Shown here: in pieces, positions 16,147 through 22,635 of the stretch
How positions within the stretch are numbered: position 1 is the first letter of the stretch
Layout of the letters: each line of letters opens with the position of its first letter
Assembly: GCA_016763115.1 (NCBI GenBank)
Contig: JAESUL010000168.1
Location: 1-22,763 of the forward strand
DNA: 22,763 nucleotides
Reading direction: 5' to 3'
From: Phycisphaerales bacterium
GTDB lineage: Bacteria > Planctomycetota > Phycisphaerae > Phycisphaerales > UBA1924
Position numbers and translations under genes: made by a program
Notes under the pieces: generated by a model
What the model saw: only the letters and a program-made list of their open reading frames with translations
The model's database searches: none
What the model was told of the DNA's origin: nothing

Positions 16147-16191
16147 TGGAGTATCTCCAGTTAGTGAAGTTTGACCTGTCTGAACAACAGG

Positions 16192-16428
16192 CTATTTTTC
16201 AGCGCACTTACCCGCTTTCACCGCGTCGGTAAGTTTTGCTCTGAATTTTCGAACGGCGTTGGCATAGGCTGCCCCATCACGCCGTGAAGTATCGTCTTTT
16301 GCTCGCAACACCTCGGCCACAGCTTTGATGTCCAGGGCGTCAAGTATTTCGTTTAACAACGGGTTGTTGCGTAATTCTTCTGCATATCGACCATTGTCAA
16401 TTCTGATTAGTTTTTGCTGGTCATTCAA
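16192..16428 (-). CDS. Small helical protein between portal and scaffold
   Basis: 78 aa, ATGA overlap with the portal gene, so translation is coupled. Helical, with LLNEILDALDIKAVAEVLRA and a Lys-rich C-terminus; one Cys near the end. No motif recognised. Its stop TAG lies in the same frame as the downstream TTG-started scaffold. Its place suggests a role in head assembly, but nothing in the sequence proves it. Confidence 0.6.
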   Translation of the reverse strand: MNDQQKLIRIDNGRYAEELRNNPLLNEILDALDIKAVAEVLRAKDDTSRRDGAAYANAVRKFRAKLTDAVKAGKCAEK

Positions 16429-18410
16429 CCCGGCATACCCCCTGCCCGCACTTCTGTTTCAAGCGGGCCCAGACCCTGGAATTTCAATTGAATTTCGGCC
16501 ATTGCCATTTCACGCTTCAAGATTAATTCCTGCTCTATCGTCCAGCGCTTCAATTCCATCTCGGCTTTTGCCTGCTCGGTTTTCAGCTGAATTTCCGCAA
16601 GTTTTGCCTGATCCTGCTCTGGTGGTTTTTCCTGTTGCGCCTGCAGGTATGCTGCAACATCATCTTCTGATGCAGTTTTGAAGTACTCAGCCGGTTCTCT
16701 CATCCCTCCGGCTTCGACGAATCTTTCAAGCGTTTTGCTGTATTGGGGAACAGATACAATCGGATTATCCGGGCCGTATTGGCCAATGATTGCTTCCTGC
16801 CGTGTGAGGATTGCGCCAAGCATGGCCATATCCCGTTCACGCGATCCGCTGCCAAGCCCGGTATTGACGATTACATCCATATCCGGCGACCAGTCTGCAG
16901 GTATCATCTCAACCCATTCCTGCCGCTGATACAGATGTGCAGGACGGGATTGATGCGCCACAACCAGTTTCAATAATGCCTTGCCAAGTTGAGCCAGTCC
17001 AAGCATCGCCATATTGCGTGCCAGATGTTTCACCCTGGCTTTCTGTGCTGTGTTCTGCAGGTTCGCAGATGTCGCACTCTGATTTTGCAATGCTTCGGGG
17101 TTAAGTCCGGCTGATTGTTCAGATACGCCGGTCCGTTTCTGCAGGCTTGCATCTTCATATTCCAGCATGGCAAAGCAATTGCCTGCCATGTACCGTCTCT
17201 CCAGATACTTGACTGAATCCGTACCGTTTTCACTCGAAATCAGTTGCCCGAACCGTGGTGATTCCAGCGCATCCAGTCCGGCCTGCGTCACCTTGTCGAT
17301 ATCAACAATGCGCTCCGGGTTGTTCTGCCAGTAGATGTTATCAAGAGCACCCCGTGTGAGAGCTGTTTTACGTTGCTGGATGTCCGCGACAATGTCGTAA
17401 AGCGAACTGCCAACAAATCGATGCGGTTTGGGACTTGGTGTTAAGTCGACGAATGGCAAATCATCCGGCCATTCTTCATTGCTCAATACCGCCCGTTTTC
17501 CAGCCTCGCCAGCAATGATCACCTGTCGCCATTCGGCTATTCCGTCATCATCCGCGTCAAACTGGATGTAACATTCAAAGACTTCAATTTCCTCGGTAGC
17601 CTTGTTGGTGATTTCACCGTTGTCACCAATATCGCCTTCCCGCGCTTCTGAATAAGCATCTGCATCATCATTTTCATCCGAATTGATGCCATAGACTTTA
17701 TTGCGATCATATCCACGTTTCACGAGGTCCGAACGGGTCACCATCTCATTGTGCGAGGCAAAAGGCGTGTCTTTCATGCTTGTGGCACTGGCAGAAATCA
17801 AAAAGTTTTCTCGTGGCAGTGCCTCAACCCTTACTTGACCGTCACTGATTTTCATCTTGATTTTAACATCCAGCAATCCTGTTTCCGGATTTACTTCGTG
17901 TTCAATAAAATCTTCAAAATCTTTATCACCCTCGATCATGGCAAGATCCATGTCGTTAAGGCCATATTGCTGCTCTGTTCGATATTCAGGTGTGCTATCC
18001 CACCAGACTTTGATAATGCCGTTGGATTCCAATAGCCCGTCTGTAAATGCTTCAAGCAGAATGCGATATCCATCAAGGCGGCGCATGAAAAGGTTGTTGA
18101 TGTAATCAGAGGCGGGTGTGGTGTAATCCTCATCGCCCTGCTTTGATGCGCCAAAATCCCAGACAACATCTGATGATGCAAACATCTCCATCAGGTCCGG
18201 AATGATCTGTCCGGCAACATCTGACAAATCGCGGGATACAGCCTTTGACCGGCCATCCTCTGCTTCCATATCAGTCATAACGCCACGATAATATTCCAGC
18301 GCTTTCTTTCGGTCTTCGGCAAGACTGCTCTCGTCATAGTCTTCTGCAGCCTTGATCTGGGCATCAACAGCTTTGATCAATTCTTCAGTGCCGGTCGCGT
18401 TCTTTTTCAT
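16425..18410 (-). CDS. Portal protein (SU10/P22-like)
   Basis: 661 aa from ATG 18410, which overlaps the stop of the large-terminase frame by one base (TGATG); AAAGG lies about 10 nt upstream. Residues about 55-140 carry the family signature: RSKAVSRDLSDVAGQIIPDL, MEMFASSDVVWDF, ASDYINNLFMRR, GYRILLEAFTDGLLESNGII and KVWWD. Further on are DLPFVDLTPSPKPHRFVGSS and QNNPERIVDI, typical of the wing and stem. The last 60 residues form a long Glu/Lys/Gln helix, as in the barrel region of such portals. It forms the dodecameric DNA entry channel of the head. Length fits the family. Confidence 0.85.
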   Translation of the reverse strand: MKKNATGTEELIKAVDAQIKAAEDYDESSLAEDRKKALEYYRGVMTDMEAEDGRSKAVSRDLSDVAGQIIPDLMEMFASSDVVWDFGASKQGDEDYTTPASDYINNLFMRRLDGYRILLEAFTDGLLESNGIIKVWWDSTPEYRTEQQYGLNDMDLAMIEGDKDFEDFIEHEVNPETGLLDVKIKMKISDGQVRVEALPRENFLISASATSMKDTPFASHNEMVTRSDLVKRGYDRNKVYGINSDENDDADAYSEAREGDIGDNGEITNKATEEIEVFECYIQFDADDDGIAEWRQVIIAGEAGKRAVLSNEEWPDDLPFVDLTPSPKPHRFVGSSLYDIVADIQQRKTALTRGALDNIYWQNNPERIVDIDKVTQAGLDALESPRFGQLISSENGTDSVKYLERRYMAGNCFAMLEYEDASLQKRTGVSEQSAGLNPEALQNQSATSANLQNTAQKARVKHLARNMAMLGLAQLGKALLKLVVAHQSRPAHLYQRQEWVEMIPADWSPDMDVIVNTGLGSGSRERDMAMLGAILTRQEAIIGQYGPDNPIVSVPQYSKTLERFVEAGGMREPAEYFKTASEDDVAAYLQAQQEKPPEQDQAKLAEIQLKTEQAKAEMELKRWTIEQELILKREMAMAEIQLKFQGLGPLETEVRAGGMPG

Positions 18411-18877
18411 CAATGAATACCTTTCACCCGGCGAGATTTAAGCTTGCGGATGGTTGGTTGTTTCCAACCTGTCGAAAATGTCTGAAAGCCATCTGCGCCA
18501 TGACTGGCTGCATCATGTCTTGGTGTGCTTTTGTAAATGCCGTGTTTGTCGTCAAAGTCGGCTCGGTAATTATCGAGATGCTTTATGCCTTGCGCGCAGT
18601 TTTCTTCATCGAATGCGCATTGCGGCAATATCCTGCGTGATGATTCAATGCCGTCTGCTTTGCTATCAATGCGATTGACGATCTTGAATTCCAGCCCGAT
18701 TTCCCGGGCAGAATCATGTCGCGATTTACCGCTGCCAAGCTCGCGAACCTTCAAATCATGAGGCCCGAAATGTTGTCCGAATGTGGCGCTGCGTAAATCC
18801 CGCCAGTCCCAAAGCCAGTTTTTATAATGTGTTAGCCCCTCGCCTGAATTCTCATAATAGCCAATGAAGCGATGCAA
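18410..18877 (-). CDS. Large terminase subunit, C-terminal nuclease part (separated by frameshift)
   Basis: This frame continues the large terminase after a -1 shift near 18879. It starts with FIGYYENSGEGLTHY, the usual sequence just after the WDLG strand, then GPHDLKVRELGSGKSRHDSA, FKIVNRIDSKADGIESSR and TPRHDAASHGADGF with the final Asp, all from the RNase H-fold headful nuclease domain. The first codon of the open stretch (TTG 18877) has no proper ribosome binding site, so independent translation is unlikely. Its stop overlaps the portal ATG. As read, the domain cannot be joined to the ATPase part unless the frame is corrected. Confidence 0.8.
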   Translation of the reverse strand: MHRFIGYYENSGEGLTHYKNWLWDWRDLRSATFGQHFGPHDLKVRELGSGKSRHDSAREIGLEFKIVNRIDSKADGIESSRRILPQCAFDEENCAQGIKHLDNYRADFDDKHGIYKSTPRHDAASHGADGFQTFSTGWKQPTIRKLKSRRVKGIH

Positions 18878-19908
18878 CTTCCATCATACTGGTGCAGCCA
18901 GATGGTCATGCTGTCAGACATGCCAAGATCCCAGAATGTATTGACTGGAAGCGCAGCGTCATAAGGTACAGATGTAATCCGCTTCATTTCCCGCAGTCCG
19001 GCCATCTGGCGCGAGAAATAAGCTCCTTCAATAGCTGCTTCAAAAGCTTCATCAGGGGTAGAGGGATATTCCCTCTTCATTTCGTCCTTTTGTTCTTTCC
19101 GCTTGAGCACATACCAGGCCTTCTGCTCTGCAGATGGTTTGATGTTGTGCTTTGATTTGAGGTCTGAAAAGTATTCCCGCATCTCTGCGCTAACACTCAC
19201 CCCATTGGGATCTTCAATGTAACTTCCATCACCAATCCACGAATAGAAATGGAATTTCCAATCCAGCCTTTTGAGTTCCCTGCCACTGAGTGCAAGGGCC
19301 CGCGCTTCTCGTGTTTTGTCATAGAAGTCGCCTTCCTGACCTTCAGCTGTACTCTCAATGAAACCAAATGAGTCGGGGCTGATTGTATTCAGCGCACCCG
19401 TCCGGATTTCCTTCGCCTTCTCCGGTGATTTGGCGCAGATCTTCCCATACTCGGAGATATGAAGGATTTGATATGTGCCACTACGTAAAGAGGCTCCAAC
19501 ACGAACGCTTGACCCGTTTGACCACTGAATCTCTGTCTCATTCGATTTAATGACGCGAACCGCATCACGTAGCGCCGGGTCCAGTCTCCGGTATGGAAAC
19601 TTGATCTTGTTGGCGAGCAACGCTTTTGCATTGTCCAGCGTATCTGCAACAATTCCAAAGTTGGTGTTTGAGTTGAACAAACACTGATCAAGCCCCAGCA
19701 AATCGATCAACGTTGAAAACCCGCGCTGTCTGGCTTTCAGAACAATGTTGCGATTATGCAGACGGTCGTAAAAATGCTCCTGCGCCGGGTTCATCTGGAA
19801 CAGAACAACTTCAGCTTCCTTGTTCTCTATCGAGTAGAGATTATTCAGCCTCCATTTCGGGCTCGTCAGCTTCTTCTCGAAGTCCGTCCACGCCTCTGCT
19901 GTTTCCAT
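18832..19908 (-). CDS. Large terminase subunit, N-terminal ATPase part (frameshifted)
   Basis: 358 codons from ATG 19908, which lies 68 nt inside the small-terminase gene. Residues 15-45 (WRLNNLYSIENK, then FQMNPAQEHFYDRL) are the typical N-terminus of this terminase class. KARQRGFST (58-66) is the Walker A-like loop, ILHISEYGKI (148-157) the Walker B region with catalytic Glu153, ESTAEG the coupling motif, and WDLGMSDS (326-333) the first metal-binding Asp of the nuclease. After DGS (342-344) the frame turns into unrelated residues and stops at 18832, while the correct continuation lies in the -1 frame. Together the two parts give about 498 aa, normal for the family. It powers DNA packaging and cuts the genome. 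Confidence 0.85.
   Translation of the reverse strand: METAEAWTDFEKKLTSPKWRLNNLYSIENKEAEVVLFQMNPAQEHFYDRLHNRNIVLKARQRGFSTLIDLLGLDQCLFNSNTNFGIVADTLDNAKALLANKIKFPYRRLDPALRDAVRVIKSNETEIQWSNGSSVRVGASLRSGTYQILHISEYGKICAKSPEKAKEIRTGALNTISPDSFGFIESTAEGQEGDFYDKTREARALALSGRELKRLDWKFHFYSWIGDGSYIEDPNGVSVSAEMREYFSDLKSKHNIKPSAEQKAWYVLKRKEQKDEMKREYPSTPDEAFEAAIEGAYFSRQMAGLREMKRITSVPYDAALPVNTFWDLGMSDSMTIWLHQYDGSCIASLAIMRIQARG
18876..18885 (-). other. Frameshift point in large terminase
   Basis: On the minus strand the reading GAT GGA AGT TGC changes family-like sequence to nonsense. Inserting one A in the GGAAG step (complement of TT at 18879-18880) gives GAT GGA AAG TTG CAT and continues into the nuclease domain. 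No classic X-XXY-YYZ slippery heptamer is present here. Confidence 0.75.
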
Positions 19909-20323
19909 CAAGACGCTCCATCATATCTCTAACTGAATGCTCGTGTTGTATGGCTCCACCACCCTCGCCAGCATGATTGAGCTGCATGCGATCGCCGTAT
20001 TTTTTTGGAGCCTGTCTGGCGGCCAGCCATTGACGTGCTGCGATTTTCACCCGCGCTCGTTTGGGGTCTAATCTCTCATCGTCAGCAATTTCAATAATAT
20101 CATCAACCAGAGTATCTGCCTGCCGGTCTCTGGCATTGCTGTACAATTCTTCGAATTTTGGATGCTGATTGAGCCAGGTGAAAACCGTTCCCTTGGCTGG
20201 CATGTTCTCATCTTCGCAAACGTGACGCAGGCTTTCACCATCTGCAATGCGCCTGCATATCTCTTCGGCAAGCTTCAGCGAATATTTGATCGCCCTGCCC
20301 GGCTTTTTCTTTTTGGTTGTCAT
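19841..20323 (-). CDS. Small terminase subunit (Sf6-type)
   Basis: 160 aa. A basic tip (MTTKKKKPGR) is followed by a helix-turn-helix at residues 17-55: EEICRRIADGESLRHVCEDE, then PAKGTVFTWL, as in Sf6-like TerS DNA-binding domains. Residues 55-110 are helical and fit the oligomerisation region, including KYGDRMQLNH, a common end of the core. The last 40 residues are acidic. It recognises the packaging site and delivers DNA to TerL. The stop lies inside the TerL gene, giving a 68-nt overlap. Confidence 0.85.
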   Translation of the reverse strand: MTTKKKKPGRAIKYSLKLAEEICRRIADGESLRHVCEDENMPAKGTVFTWLNQHPKFEELYSNARDRQADTLVDDIIEIADDERLDPKRARVKIAARQWLAARQAPKKYGDRMQLNHAGEGGGAIQHEHSVRDMMERLDGNSRGVDGLREEADEPEMEAE

Positions 20324-20367
20324 AAGACCTGCTTGGATTCCTCAATAGGCAATGATAAGAACATATC

Positions 20368-20628
20368 ATGAACAGTAATTTTATAAACGCGAACACTCTT
20401 GGATATTTGCTGGATTCAGGTGAAGTGCTGAACATTCAATGCAGAGCGCGGAACTGTCGTCATCACAAGGATCTTGATATCCGCTGGATGATTAAATACG
20501 CCAACAAAAAAGGATTTGAAGGTTTCAACTATCCAACCCTGCATAAGGATCTGGTGAAGCTGTTCAATTTCAAATGTAGTAAATGCGGCAAGCGTGACAT
20601 CGGGTTTTCACAACGGGCTATGAAGTAA
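20368..20628 (+). CDS. Small zinc-ribbon protein on the plus strand
   Basis: 86 aa. Cys pairs in CRARNCRHH and CSKCGKRDIGF frame a helical middle; this CxxxxC...CxxC layout with a hydrophobic DLDIRW stretch after the first pair matches a zinc-ribbon-like family common in alphaproteobacteria and their phages. It may bind DNA, RNA or a protein partner; no enzymatic motif. It is one of two plus-strand genes in the window, divergent from small terminase (44-nt gap) and convergent with the minus-strand zinc-ribbon gene, whose stop is immediately adjacent. No strong Shine-Dalgarno is seen before the ATG. Confidence 0.6.
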   Translation: MNSNFINANTLGYLLDSGEVLNIQCRARNCRHHKDLDIRWMIKYANKKGFEGFNYPTLHKDLVKLFNFKCSKCGKRDIGFSQRAMK

Positions 20629-20814
20629 TTACTCATACCGTTTGTATTCTGCGCCACATGCCGGGCATTTAATGTCTGCAATAATGTAACCGGCTCTGTC
20701 AGTCTCATATTCGACAAAAGGCCATTTGTTGTTCGCGGGCCCGGAACTGCATTTAAGACAAGGGATGCGGCGCGATGCTCTAACAACACGTTCAAGATCA
20801 GCGCTGTTAGACAT
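20629..20814 (-). CDS. Small zinc-ribbon protein on the minus strand
   Basis: 61 aa from ATG 20814. The start lies 5 nt after the stop of the 110-aa exported protein gene, suggesting coupling; a longer frame to 20886 overlaps that gene and starts with a Cys/Ser-rich run unlike a real N-terminus. Two Cys pairs, CLKC (19-22) and CPAC (50-53), with an aromatic WPFVEYE stretch between them, form a likely zinc ribbon. Such small proteins often regulate transcription or act as anti-host factors, but this one cannot be assigned. Confidence 0.6.
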   Translation of the reverse strand: MSNSADLERVVRASRRIPCLKCSSGPANNKWPFVEYETDRAGYIIADIKCPACGAEYKRYE

Positions 20815-20819
20815 ACAAG

Positions 20820-21152
20820 CTAAACCGGATCGCCTTTTGGAGCTGCAATCGTTGTCTGCCAGTGTTTCCCTGCAGCAAGAATGCATGCCTTGCCGCTGGA
20901 ATTTGTTATCAGCATTGTCCAGGAGCCTGATGCAGATACATACAATTCAATAACACCGCGACTTGATACCAGCCCCATGGCTTGATGCTTTTCGAGATAT
21001 CGGGTGGAAAGTAACTCCACCATCTTTTCACGAGACGCACATGGGTTCTTTGCTGCCCCGGCAGCGCTCGCTTCTTTCAAAGACAACGCGCCCACAAACA
21101 ATGAAAAACACAAAAAGAATAAGCCAAGGCGTTTAAATGCTCCGGTGTTCAT
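20820..21152 (-). CDS. Small exported protein of a common alphaproteobacterial family
   Basis: 110 aa, AGGACAGG just before the ATG. Residues 1-31 are a signal peptide (Lys/Arg tip, LGLFFLCFSLFVGAL core, ASAAG cleavage region). The mature part has NPCASREKMVELLSTRY, QAMGLVSSRGVIELYVS and SGSWTMLITNSSGKACILAAGKHW, the pattern of a short periplasmic family often found in Hyphomicrobiales genomes and prophages; its two Cys can pair. Function is unknown. It lies after a terminator and before the minus-strand zinc-ribbon gene. Confidence 0.75.
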   Translation of the reverse strand: MNTGAFKRLGLFFLCFSLFVGALSLKEASAAGAAKNPCASREKMVELLSTRYLEKHQAMGLVSSRGVIELYVSASGSWTMLITNSSGKACILAAGKHWQTTIAAPKGDPV

Positions 21153-21172
21153 GATCCTGTCCTTTCAGGCAT

Positions 21173-21195
21173 AAAAAAACCGCCAATCAAGGCGG
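21173..21195 (-). terminator. Orphan terminator upstream of the 110-aa gene
   Basis: Minus-strand stem CCGCC/GGCGG with a 6-nt loop, then seven T and ATG. No intact minus-strand gene ends just before it; the only candidate is the short broken frame at 21200-21284, whose stop is 4 nt away. Confidence 0.7.
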
Positions 21196-21199
21196 CAAG

Positions 21200-21284
21200 C
21201 TAATGTTGTACTGGACAATATTTTCCATCCAACGCCCGATGGTAAGCACCATTATTGATTGTATTTTTGGTCTGCCGCCGTCAT
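21200..21284 (-). pseudogene. Possible 27-codon gene broken by a homopolymer base
   Basis: From ATG 21284 the frame stops after 10 codons. If one A of the A5 run (21264-21268) is removed, it continues into TINNGAYHRALDGKYCPVQH and stops at 21200, right before a terminator. The coding-like tail and its fit to the terminator suggest a small real gene, but no ribosome binding site precedes the ATG, and the region is also the upstream region of the plus-strand gene. Confidence 0.3.
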
Positions 21285-21330
21285 AACAAGGGGGTTTAGG
21301 GTTTAAGCTTAACTTCTGGAGGAAAATGAA

Positions 21331-21843
21331 ATGAAATTATTAGTACTGGCAATTTCTGCAGCATTCTTTCTGACACCAACTACCTCGTGGGCAAGCTCAC
21401 ATTCCATATATCAAAGTCTTCACTGCCAAAAAATCGGCAGGCACACGATCGAGGCAGTCGTCTGCGAACTAGCGACAAAAACACAACCTGTCCTAATGGA
21501 AATCCCAGAGATGATGTTGAGTACTCGCATTAATACTGAGGGATTCATTTCGTTTACATTTGGCGATGCGCAAAACATTCACTCATCTGAGCAAGTTGGC
21601 ATAATAGAATACTTTGCAAACTTGGCCACCACACGATATCCCGACGCCGATGCATCAGTGACTGCATATTACTCAAATAAGTGGGGTTACCTTCAAATGG
21701 AACTCCTGACCACATCCAACACTTACCGCGTCCGCACATGGCGAACAAATTCAAAAACCCCCAATGGAGAATTCTTTGGCCCCGTCAATGCCGTCAAAGG
21801 CCCTCTAAAAATAGACAAAATACTTGTTTCTTTTGGAAACTAA
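21331..21843 (+). CDS. Exported hypothetical protein (plus strand)
   Basis: 170 aa. GGAGG lies 8 nt before the ATG; a closer ATG at 21326 stops after two codons. The N-terminus is a signal peptide (MKLLVLAISAAFFL, cleavage near SWAS at about 22-24). The mature part has two Cys (LHCQK and VVCEL) and beta-rich segments such as SVTAYYSNKWGYLQMELLT and TYRVRTWRTN. No family is recognised. It stands alone on the plus strand between two minus-strand terminator elements, a moron-like setting. A role in the host envelope is possible but unproved. Confidence 0.7.
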   Translation: MKLLVLAISAAFFLTPTTSWASSHSIYQSLHCQKIGRHTIEAVVCELATKTQPVLMEIPEMMLSTRINTEGFISFTFGDAQNIHSSEQVGIIEYFANLATTRYPDADASVTAYYSNKWGYLQMELLTTSNTYRVRTWRTNSKTPNGEFFGPVNAVKGPLKIDKILVSFGN

Positions 21844-21913
21844 ATCTTGATGCAACAACCATATATAAAAATGCCGCTAAACGAGGCGGAATAGGTGCAA
21901 AATCGTGCGCGTA

Positions 21914-21957
21914 GTGGTCCTACAGTGTTCTGCGTGATTAAATCATGACGTGACCAC
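21914..21957. repeat. Nested dyad, possible operator
   Basis: GTGGTC (21914-21919) and GACCAC (21952-21957) are inverted copies around an 11-bp palindrome TGATTAAATCA (21935-21945). The region is non-coding, between two genes. It might bind a repressor or be a relic; no direct evidence. Confidence 0.3.
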
Positions 21958-21972
21958 CTTCATTCATCCACG

Positions 21973-22004
21973 AAAAAGCCCGGCAGCTTGATTAAGCTCC
22001 GGGC
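21973..22004 (-). terminator. Strong terminator downstream of the 181-aa gene
   Basis: Minus-strand hairpin of 11 bp with one bulge: GCCCGG plus AGCTT on one side, AAGCT plus CCGGGC on the other, loop of 4, followed by five T. It is the strongest hairpin in the right end and lies 86 nt after the stop at 22090. Confidence 0.9.
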
Positions 22005-22023
22005 GCATCTCTTCAGTATCAGA

Positions 22024-22053
22024 ATCATAGAGGTGTTATTCGTGGGTAGTCAA
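22024..22053 (-). promoter_or_regulatory. Sigma70-like promoter overlapping a palindrome
   Basis: On the minus strand TTGACT (22048-22053) and TATGAT (22024-22029) are 18 bp apart, each 5 of 6 to consensus. The -35 lies in the perfect inverted repeat GTCAAG-TGT-CTTGAC (22049-22063), a possible operator. The start would be near 22017, only about 13 nt before the strong terminator. Confidence 0.55.
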
Positions 22054-22089
22054 GTGTCTTGACCAAACTACTAACATGCCATTGTCATT

Positions 22090-22635
22090 TTACCCTCCAG
22101 CCTCCCTCATAACAAACTGGCTATGCAAATCCTCCAGAGATAACGCCAGCATACGCCCGACAAATTCACTTGCACGGGCAAAGTTTCCGCTGATCAACTC
22201 CTTACGGCTGGCGACCAGGTGTGCCAACTCTAATAACGGCCAACCCTCGATCACAACAGATTCCAGAATTTGATAATTCCTTTGTCCAAGTTTGGTGCGG
22301 ATCAGCTTCAATTCGCTGATTGCATCCAGCCTTGCGTATTCGCTGTCTCCCTTGCCTCCGGTATCAACGCGCTCATTCTCAATTGGCAGAGCGGATAAAT
22401 CAGACAGACCGGATTTTTGCACCAGCTTTTCAAAAAGCATGGCTGCAACCAGATGACGATCGCCCAGTGTACCTTTGCTGCGCATACGCTTCAAAGTGGG
22501 TTGATCAATTCTGGAAATCAGTTTGATTTCAAAGTCCGGTTTGTCTGGATCTATCACCCATTTTGTTTCCAAACCTTTCGCCGCCAGCTCCCTGCGTCTC
22601 TGATCTTTCTCTCTGGATCTCTTACCCATTTGCAT
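22090..22635 (-). CDS. Hypothetical protein, possible helix-turn-helix/DUF6456-like
   Basis: 181 aa from ATG 22635 (GAGG 5 nt upstream); ATG 22629 is a close alternative, and a TTG at 22704 is possible but would overlap the preceding gene much more. The N-terminus is strongly basic (KRSREKDQRRRE). The C-terminal half, with LDAISELKLIRTKLGQRNYQ, ESVVIEGWPLLELAHL and RASEFVGRMLALSLEDL, is helical and resembles the end domain of DUF6456-type or sigma-like helix-turn-helix proteins of alphaproteobacteria, where a conserved aromatic-Trp-Pro turn separates helices. A DNA-binding or regulatory role is likely but unproved. It overlaps the upstream gene and ends before a terminator. Confidence 0.6.
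   Translation of the reverse strand: MQMGKRSREKDQRRRELAAKGLETKWVIDPDKPDFEIKLISRIDQPTLKRMRSKGTLGDRHLVAAMLFEKLVQKSGLSDLSALPIENERVDTGGKGDSEYARLDAISELKLIRTKLGQRNYQILESVVIEGWPLLELAHLVASRKELISGNFARASEFVGRMLALSLEDLHSQFVMREAGG

Noticed and set aside
16147..16191. Hairpin CCTGT/ACAGG with T-run on the plus strand
   Set aside because: Only 5 bp, and no plus-strand gene ends here; it covers the end of a minus-strand gene.
18876..18885. Programmed -1 frameshift in the large terminase
   Set aside because: No slippery heptamer and no clear downstream structure; a sequencing error or mutation explains it more simply.
20529..20795. Minus-strand ORF of 88 codons overlapping the zinc-ribbon genes
   Set aside because: Overlaps two frames with conserved Cys pairs; its own sequence shows no motif and no ribosome binding site.
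21869..21895. Weak hairpin with T5 on the minus strand
   Set aside because: The stem is only 4 bp with a long loop; not enough to call a terminator.
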